This document shows positions 5,811 through 10,350 of a stretch of DNA of 10,350 nt, piece after piece. Numbering within the stretch: position 1 is the first letter of the stretch; each line of letters begins with the position of its first letter. The DNA lies in contig CACZSB010000179.1 of assembly GCA_902783765.1 (NCBI GenBank), positions 1 through 10,350 on the forward strand, in the 5' to 3' direction. Under the pieces are notes generated by a model that made no database searches, was not told where the DNA came from, and saw only the letters and a list, made by a program, of their open reading frames with translations. Position numbers and translations under genes: made by a program. The DNA comes from an uncultured Lachnospiraceae bacterium (lineage in GTDB: Bacteria; Bacillota; Clostridia; Lachnospirales; Lachnospiraceae).

Positions 5811-8306
5811 TTAGTCACTTCGCAAGGCCGCCACGGGATCCCGCCGGGCGGCTTTTTTCGAGGGAATAAAACCGCCGATCAGGGTCAGCAGGGTACTTAA
5901 GAAAATCAGAATCAGACAATGAAGGGGGCGAATAAAGGCTCGGACCTGGGCCTCCCCTGCCAGATTTCGGATCAGCTGATTCCCAGGAATCAAAATCAGC
6001 AGGGCAATTCCGATTCCCATCAGACCGCTGGCCAGGCCGATGATCAGGGTTTCTGCATTAAAGACCTGGGAAATATTCCCCTTGGAGGCCCCCAGAGCCC
6101 GCAGAACACCGATTTCCCGGGTCCGCTCCAGCACGGAAATATAGGTGATGATCCCGATCATAATGGAGGACACCACCAGGGACACCGCCACAAAGGCGAT
6201 CAGCACCACGGATATCACAGAGATAATGGTGGTGACGGATTCCATCAGCAGCCCCACATAATCCGTATAGGTGATCTGATCCTCCGTGGGCACGCTGTCA
6301 TTATAGGCCGCAATGGCCTGGCCCAGCTGCTCCTTGGCCTCAAAGCTGTCGCAATAAAGGCTAATAGAGGCCGGCGCATCCACACTGACCAGCCCGAAGG
6401 CCTGCTGGTTGTCCTTCAGGCTGCCGTTTTTCCGCCAGCCCGTCTCGTCCGTCTCGTCAAAGGGGCGGCCGTTGATAATATTGATTTCCGGGGTGGCCTC
6501 CTGCTCTTCAAGGAGGGGGCTCACGGCGCCGGCGGCCATTAAATGATCCGTCAGGGCCCGGGTGTATCCCAGGGCGCTGCTCTCCGCCTTGGCCCGGACG
6601 ATGCCGCAGACGGTCAATTCCAGGGCCCGATCCAGCACGATTTGGGCCAGGGCGGGATCTCCGCCTAAGTAGCGATATCCCCCCTCCGGCAGTGCCTCAA
6701 ACAAATCCCAGGTGGGCAGAAGATAAAAGCGCTTTCCCAATAAATCCTCATAGCGATAATACTGCTGGGGCAGGCTGACTTCCTCCCCGGCTTCCAGCCG
6801 CAGACTGATATCCCGATATTCCTCCCGGGACAGATAGCCCAGGGCAAAAAGACTCCGAAGGGACAATTCCTGGTTTTCGTCCACCATCAGCACCAGTTGA
6901 TCGTAGCGCTCCGGCCAGCTTCCCGCCAGCAGTTCGTTTTTATCCCGGACCACTGAACTCACCAGCCCGCTTTCCCGGTCCGGCAAAAGCTCCTCAAAGG
7001 CGCTGTGGCCGGTGGCATAGGTGCCGCCGCTGCCCAGGCCCCCCATGCCGCCCATGTAATAGCGGCCTCCGTCGCCTAAATCATCCGTGTCCACAAAAAG
7101 GCCTTCGGAATCATAAACATATACATTAAAGGGCAGGTCGTAGGAATAAACCACACCGTTTTCCCCCAGATACTCGTGAATCGGGGAGGCAGGGTCATCC
7201 AGGTAGGCTTTGAAACGGGTCAGATTATTTTCCGTAATGCTGCTGCTTAGGCTGGAGCGCATATCCAGCCAGGTATTATCGGAATAAACGCCGTCCATGC
7301 CGTGGTCAGGCGCCTTGTTCCGCCCCTCCCGGTTGCTGCGGGCCATGTCGATCCAGCCGGATAAATCCAGGGTCACCGCCTCCACCGTAATGGGGTAGGA
7401 GGTCATGGTATCCCGCTGGATATCCTGAATATATTGATCCGCACCCGTGGAAAGGGAAAGGATTAGTGCGATGCCGATAATCCCGATGGAGCCGGCAAAG
7501 GCCGTAAGAAGGCTTCGGCCCAGTTTGGTTTTAAGATTGCTGAAGGACAAAGACAGAGAGGTGCCCCAGCTCATGGAGGCCTTCGGCTTTTTTCCCACCC
7601 GGGTCACCGCCCGGATGCGCTCGCCCCCGTTAAAGGGATCACTGTCCAGTATAATCCGGCCATCCTTTAATTTTATAATCCGGCTGGCATAGGTCTCCGC
7701 CAGCTCCCCATTATGGGTCACCATAATCACCAGCCGATCCCGGGCCACTTCCTTAAGCAGCTCCATAACCTGAAGGCCGGTTTCCGAATCCAGCGCCCCC
7801 GTGGGCTCATCCGCCAGCAGAATCCGGGGATCCCCCACCAGGGCCCGGGCGATGGCCACCCGCTGCATTTGCCCCCCGGATAATTGGGAGGGTCTTTTGC
7901 GCATATGTTCCTTAAGCCCCACCCGCTCCAGAGCCTCTTCAGCCCGGCGGCGGCGCTCCCGGCGCGAGATGCCTCCGATGGTCAGGGCCAGCTCCACATT
8001 GGCCAGCACACTTTGATGGGGGATCAGATTGTAGTTTTGGAAAACAAAACCGATGGTATGGTTGCGGTAGCTATCCCAGTCCCGGTCGGAATAGGTCTGG
8101 GTGGACAGACCGTCCACCAAAAGCTCCCCTTCGTCCCGGCGGTCCAGGCCGCCTATGATATTCAGGAGCGTGGTCTTGCCCGAGCCAGAAGGCCCCAGTA
8201 TAGCCACAAATTCATTGTCCCGAAAATCCAGACTCACCCCGTCCAGGGCCTGCTGAACCAGCTCTCCCGTCCGGTAAGTCTTTCTGATATTCTTAAGCTG
8301 CAGCAT
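5811..8306 (-). CDS. MacB-like ABC transporter, ATPase fused to FtsX-type permease
   Basis: Membrane protein of 831 residues. The N-terminal ATPase (1 to ~225) has Walker A GPSGSGKT (38-45), Q-loop FQNYN (89-93), signature LSGGQ (142-146), Walker B ILLADEP (162-168) and H-loop His198. A linker leads to TM1 (~266-286), a ~400-residue extracytoplasmic domain with a glycine-rich stretch (419-428), then three membrane segments (~693-722, 753-777, 795-815) holding the FtsX motif ERTREIGVLRALGASK (727-742) and the terminal PSKKAARRDPVAALR. Members of this type VII group act as mechanotransmission machines that move or release peptides, lipids or toxins at the membrane; the substrate is not readable. 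The start chosen is the ATG at 8304-8306, with AAAGGA eight bases upstream and the ATPase beginning at once; a longer open frame to 8429 would run into the upstream gene and adds no domain. It lies 29 bases after the Wzz-like gene, probably cotranscribed. Confidence 0.93.
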   Translation of the reverse strand: MLQLKNIRKTYRTGELVQQALDGVSLDFRDNEFVAILGPSGSGKTTLLNIIGGLDRRDEGELLVDGLSTQTYSDRDWDSYRNHTIGFVFQNYNLIPHQSVLANVELALTIGGISRRERRRRAEEALERVGLKEHMRKRPSQLSGGQMQRVAIARALVGDPRILLADEPTGALDSETGLQVMELLKEVARDRLVIMVTHNGELAETYASRIIKLKDGRIILDSDPFNGGERIRAVTRVGKKPKASMSWGTSLSLSFSNLKTKLGRSLLTAFAGSIGIIGIALILSLSTGADQYIQDIQRDTMTSYPITVEAVTLDLSGWIDMARSNREGRNKAPDHGMDGVYSDNTWLDMRSSLSSSITENNLTRFKAYLDDPASPIHEYLGENGVVYSYDLPFNVYVYDSEGLFVDTDDLGDGGRYYMGGMGGLGSGGTYATGHSAFEELLPDRESGLVSSVVRDKNELLAGSWPERYDQLVLMVDENQELSLRSLFALGYLSREEYRDISLRLEAGEEVSLPQQYYRYEDLLGKRFYLLPTWDLFEALPEGGYRYLGGDPALAQIVLDRALELTVCGIVRAKAESSALGYTRALTDHLMAAGAVSPLLEEQEATPEINIINGRPFDETDETGWRKNGSLKDNQQAFGLVSVDAPASISLYCDSFEAKEQLGQAIAAYNDSVPTEDQITYTDYVGLLMESVTTIISVISVVLIAFVAVSLVVSSIMIGIITYISVLERTREIGVLRALGASKGNISQVFNAETLIIGLASGLMGIGIALLILIPGNQLIRNLAGEAQVRAFIRPLHCLILIFLSTLLTLIGGFIPSKKAARRDPVAALRSD
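5826..5858 (+). terminator. Intrinsic terminator of the pepT-GT-C operon, inside the 3' end of the convergent ABC gene
   Basis: GCCGCC (5827-5832) pairs with GGCGGC (5847-5852), enclosing a nested palindrome CGGGATCCCG (5834-5843), and is followed directly by six Ts (5853-5858). It starts 30 bases after the GT-C stop codon. The same bases, read on the other strand, encode the conserved FtsX C-terminus KKAARRDPVAALR, so the structure could be partly a by-product of coding. Confidence 0.6.
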
Positions 8307-8335
8307 GAATGGATTCCTTTGTATGGGCCGGGCCC

Positions 8336-9742
8336 TTAAGCCAGCATGATAAAGCCGATATTTTGATTGCCCGAAGCCTTGACCGTATCCAGCTCGTTGC
8401 GAATATCCCGATGGGAGGCCTTCAGCCAAGCTTCCACACAGACCACCGCCGTGTTGCCGGCCAGAGCGTTCAGGGCTTCAAAGCTTTCATTCACATTGCC
8501 GCCAGCACTAATCTCCATGTCGGAAAGAAAACCTTCCAGGGCATTTTTCAGGAGCTCCAGCCTTTCCCGCCTGCAGGTGCCCACCAGCAGCAGACGCCTG
8601 GCCCCGCTCCCCTGGAGTTTCACATGGGATGCAATATAACGAGCCGCTTCCTCCGGAGATTTGTCCTCCTGGGCCAGGAGTTTCCGGCGCAGGTTCTGAT
8701 CCAGGCGGCAGCCCTGTTTCTCTTTCTCACCGAAGACCCCCAGCACCGGCAGCTGATAACGGCGCTTTAGCTCCTCGGCGCTGTTTAAGCGGTTTTGGAG
8801 AATAATTATGGTCCCATGGTAAATCAGCATCAGCACCAAACCCAAAAACAGGCCGATCAAGCCGCTCTTGATGCCGGAGCCCAAGGCCGCCTTCATGGTA
8901 GGGGTTTCATCCACCGGTTCCTCCAGGGCCTCCAGGGCCTGTTCGTTTTCCCGGATGCCGGTCTGATTGGTCTCCACCCGCTTGTCAAAGGCGTCCTGCA
9001 GGGCACCGAAAGCCGTCTCCACATCCGTGTACACTTCCTCCAGCAGCACACCCACACTATGTTCGCCAATGACCTCATTGAGCAGCTTCTCCTGATTCCG
9101 GATGGTCTCCTTCACCCGGTCGAACATCCGGTCCAAATGCTCCTGGGTGTCCGCAAAAAGCATAATACTAAACACGCCGTTGGCCGTATCCGTATCCGTA
9201 TTGACCAGGGCCACGGAATTGCCGCTGATGGGGTTCCGGGCCGTAATATTCGGTTCCTCCGGGGAAGCCACGATCTCGTCCAATGACAGACGCCTTACGG
9301 ACAGCCTGTAATTGTTGGTGATCACAGCGGTATAATCGGGGTTTTGGTAGTATTGCTGGGGAGCGATCTCGTAATGGGTATTGACATAATAAGAAGCCCG
9401 GGCCACATACACATTGTATTGGTCAATGGAAAGCATAATGGAATTCTTCGCCTGTTCCTCCAGAATCTCCTTCTCCGTCTGAAGATTTTCCCGTTGCTTT
9501 TCCAGGGTCGTCTTTTGCATTTCGTATTCTTCCACAGCCCGCCGATAGGCCTCGCTGCGTTCCTTGACCATCTCTTCGTCTTTCAGATTGCCGTATCCCT
9601 TCAGAAAACTGAATCCCCCCAGAAGAAGGCCCAAAATCAGCATGCCCAGCAAAATGCCCCGCCAGTGCCGCAGCACGGACCAAACAAGCTCCGTCAGGTT
9701 GATCTCCACAATTTCTTCCATATTGTTATTTGTTTCGGGCAT
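8336..9742 (-). CDS. Wzz-like polysaccharide co-polymerase with degenerate C-terminal BY-kinase-like domain
   Basis: Membrane protein of 468 residues. The N-terminal Wzz-type segment (EEIVEINLTELVWSVLRHW, 9-27) leads to TM1 (~29-47), a long charged coiled coil (54-100), an extracytoplasmic region with a second helical stretch (~240-275), TM2 (~292-316), and a post-TM stretch SAEELKRRYQLPVLGVF (321-337) typical of chain-length regulators and tyrosine-kinase adaptors. Such proteins set the length and export of capsule or exopolysaccharide chains. The final ~130 residues resemble the CpsD/CapB kinase fold in order (helix EEAARYIASHVKL, strand RRLLLVGT, late strand TAVVCVEAW, then HRDIRNELDTVKASG), but the expected Walker A is VGTCRRERL with no GKS/T, and no tyrosine cluster ends the protein. 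ATP binding is therefore unlikely; this is inference. The start at 9742 has GAGGAG eight bases upstream; the open frame to 9874 crosses the tsf terminator and was not used. Confidence 0.8.
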   Translation of the reverse strand: MPETNNNMEEIVEINLTELVWSVLRHWRGILLGMLILGLLLGGFSFLKGYGNLKDEEMVKERSEAYRRAVEEYEMQKTTLEKQRENLQTEKEILEEQAKNSIMLSIDQYNVYVARASYYVNTHYEIAPQQYYQNPDYTAVITNNYRLSVRRLSLDEIVASPEEPNITARNPISGNSVALVNTDTDTANGVFSIMLFADTQEHLDRMFDRVKETIRNQEKLLNEVIGEHSVGVLLEEVYTDVETAFGALQDAFDKRVETNQTGIRENEQALEALEEPVDETPTMKAALGSGIKSGLIGLFLGLVLMLIYHGTIIILQNRLNSAEELKRRYQLPVLGVFGEKEKQGCRLDQNLRRKLLAQEDKSPEEAARYIASHVKLQGSGARRLLLVGTCRRERLELLKNALEGFLSDMEISAGGNVNESFEALNALAGNTAVVCVEAWLKASHRDIRNELDTVKASGNQNIGFIMLA

Positions 9743-9777
9743 CACAAAATCTCCTCGATATTTATCAGGTATTGGGG

Positions 9778-9786
9778 AGTATATCA
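9778..9786 (-). promoter_or_regulatory. Extended -10 promoter of the Wzz-like/ABC operon
   Basis: Minus strand TGATATACT: TG, one base, then TATACT (9778-9783). No good -35 exists at 17 bases (a T-run from the tsf terminator lies there), which fits an extended -10 promoter. The start near 9771 gives a leader of about 28 bases containing GAGGAG before the ATG at 9742. Confidence 0.5.
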
Positions 9787-9796
9787 GATTTTGTAG

Positions 9797-9828
9797 AAAA
9801 AAAAAAGAGGCGACCCCCAGGTCGCCCC
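9797..9828 (-). terminator. Intrinsic terminator of tsf
   Basis: On the minus strand, GGCGACC-tggg-GGTCGCC forms a 7-bp perfect stem (9-bp with a G-T and a G-C outer pair) and a four-base loop, followed by a run of ten Ts (9797-9806). It lies 11 bases past the tsf stop and separates tsf from the Wzz-like gene. Confidence 0.93.
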
Positions 9829-9839
9829 TTCGCCAGGGC

Positions 9840-10350
9840 TTACAGCCCCATCTGCTTGGCCACTTCCGCCGCAAAATCCTCTTCCTTCTTTTCGATGCCC
9901 TCGCCGGTCTCGAAACGAACGAAGTTCTTTAAGCTCAGCTTGGCGCCGGCAGCCTTGGCCACCTCAGCCAGATACTGGCCCACGGTCTGCTTGCCGTCTT
10001 CGGCCTTCACATAAACCTGCTCGCTTAAGCAGAATTCCTTTAATTCCTTGGCAATACGGCCCTTGATCATGCCCTCAATCACCTGAGCGGGCTTGCCCGC
10101 CTCCTTGGGATCGTTCATAATCTGCGCCCGCAGGATTTCGGTCTCCTTTTCGATGAAATCCCCGGGAACATCCTCCCGATTCACAAACTGCGGACGCAGA
10201 GCCGCAATCTGCATGGCCACATTCTTCAGGGCTTCCTGCACCTGGGGCTTATCCGCACCGTCGGTATCCGCTTCCACCAGCACGCCGATACGGCCGCCGC
10301 CGTGGATATAAGCCACTACGGCCCCATTGGTATCAATCTTGGCAAAACGA
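9840..10350 (-). CDS. tsf: Translation elongation factor Ts (3' part; cut by right edge)
   Basis: Guanine-nucleotide exchange factor that releases GDP from EF-Tu during translation. The frame is open to the window edge and 169 C-terminal residues are visible, beginning RFAKIDTNGAVVAYIHGGGR; the GTG at 10314-10316 is an internal valine codon, not the start. Family hallmarks are AYIHGGGRIGVLVE (core domain), NVAMQIAALRP, VPGDFIEKETEILRAQ, GKPAQVIEGMIKGRI, CLSEQVYV, TVGQYL, and the terminal FAAEVAKQMGL. The missing N-terminal part should hold the UBA-like domain and the EF-Tu-contacting TDFVA-type motif. rpsB would be expected upstream, beyond the window. The strong terminator just after the stop means that pyrH and frr, often downstream in bacteria, are not in this transcript. 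Confidence 0.97.
   Translation of the reverse strand, partial: RFAKIDTNGAVVAYIHGGGRIGVLVEADTDGADKPQVQEALKNVAMQIAALRPQFVNREDVPGDFIEKETEILRAQIMNDPKEAGKPAQVIEGMIKGRIAKELKEFCLSEQVYVKAEDGKQTVGQYLAEVAKAAGAKLSLKNFVRFETGEGIEKKEEDFAAEVAKQMGL

Noticed and set aside
5919..6542. 207-codon plus-strand open frame inside the ABC-FtsX gene
   Set aside because: Antisense shadow of the FtsX domain, full of His/Gly/Gln, with no family resemblance.
8307..8429. 41-residue N-terminal extension of the ABC fusion
   Set aside because: It overlaps the end of the Wzz-like gene, has no domain content, and the ATG at 8306 has a good ribosome binding site.
9743..9874. 44-residue N-terminal extension of the Wzz-like protein
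   Set aside because: It would be encoded across the tsf terminator and the tsf stop; the ATG at 9742 has GAGGAG at eight bases.
10314..10316. GTG as start of a 158-residue EF-Ts fragment
   Set aside because: The frame is open to the edge and the upstream residues continue the EF-Ts family sequence, so this is an internal Val codon.

Overview
The window looks like a stretch of chromosome from an anaerobic, moderately GC-rich member of the Clostridia (Bacillota). The evidence is a secondary alcohol dehydrogenase of the Clostridium beijerinckii / Thermoanaerobacter type with a Rex-like redox operator, a clostridial-style Wzz-like protein, a MacB-type ABC-FtsX fusion, and strong AGGAG-type ribosome binding sites throughout. 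The genus cannot be fixed from the sequence. There are eight protein genes, two of them cut by the window edges. I see no RNA gene, CRISPR array, insertion sequence or prophage part. No gene-free stretch exceeds about 160 bases.

Layout. (1) 1-468, minus: 5' part of a zinc- and NADP-dependent secondary alcohol dehydrogenase, preceded by a near-consensus promoter whose -10 lies inside a Rex-like palindrome. (2) 609-1790 and 1851-2774, minus: a GT4 glycosyltransferase and, upstream of it, the NAD(P)HX dehydratase NnrD. A TTGACA promoter overlapping the nnrD stop codon may give the glycosyltransferase its own transcript. (3) 2775-2932: a 158-base divergent promoter region. (4) 2933-4159 and 4156-5796, plus: peptidase T and a multi-spanning GT-C glycosyltransferase, coupled through a 4-base GTGA overlap. 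(5) 5811-8306 and 8336-9742, minus: a MacB-like ABC ATPase/FtsX permease fusion and, upstream of it, a Wzz-like polysaccharide co-polymerase with a degenerate C-terminal kinase-like domain. They form a probable two-gene operon with its own extended -10 promoter. (6) 9840 to the right edge, minus: the C-terminal part of elongation factor Ts, closed by a strong intrinsic terminator.

How the genes fit together. The genes are mainly housekeeping (tsf, nnrD, pepT) and fermentation (adh), interleaved with four envelope-type genes: a GT4 enzyme, a GT-C enzyme, a Wzz-like protein and an ABC exporter-like fusion. The envelope genes hint at surface glycan work but do not form a classic capsule cluster. 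The two redox-linked genes, nnrD (repair of damaged NAD(P)H) and Rex-like-controlled adh (NADPH reoxidation), are separated by the GT4 gene.

I did not find a clearly new multi-gene system. The items most worth following up are the Rex-like site over the adh promoter, the Wzz-like protein with an apparently dead P-loop domain, and a plus-strand terminator embedded in the conserved C-terminal codons of the convergent FtsX gene.
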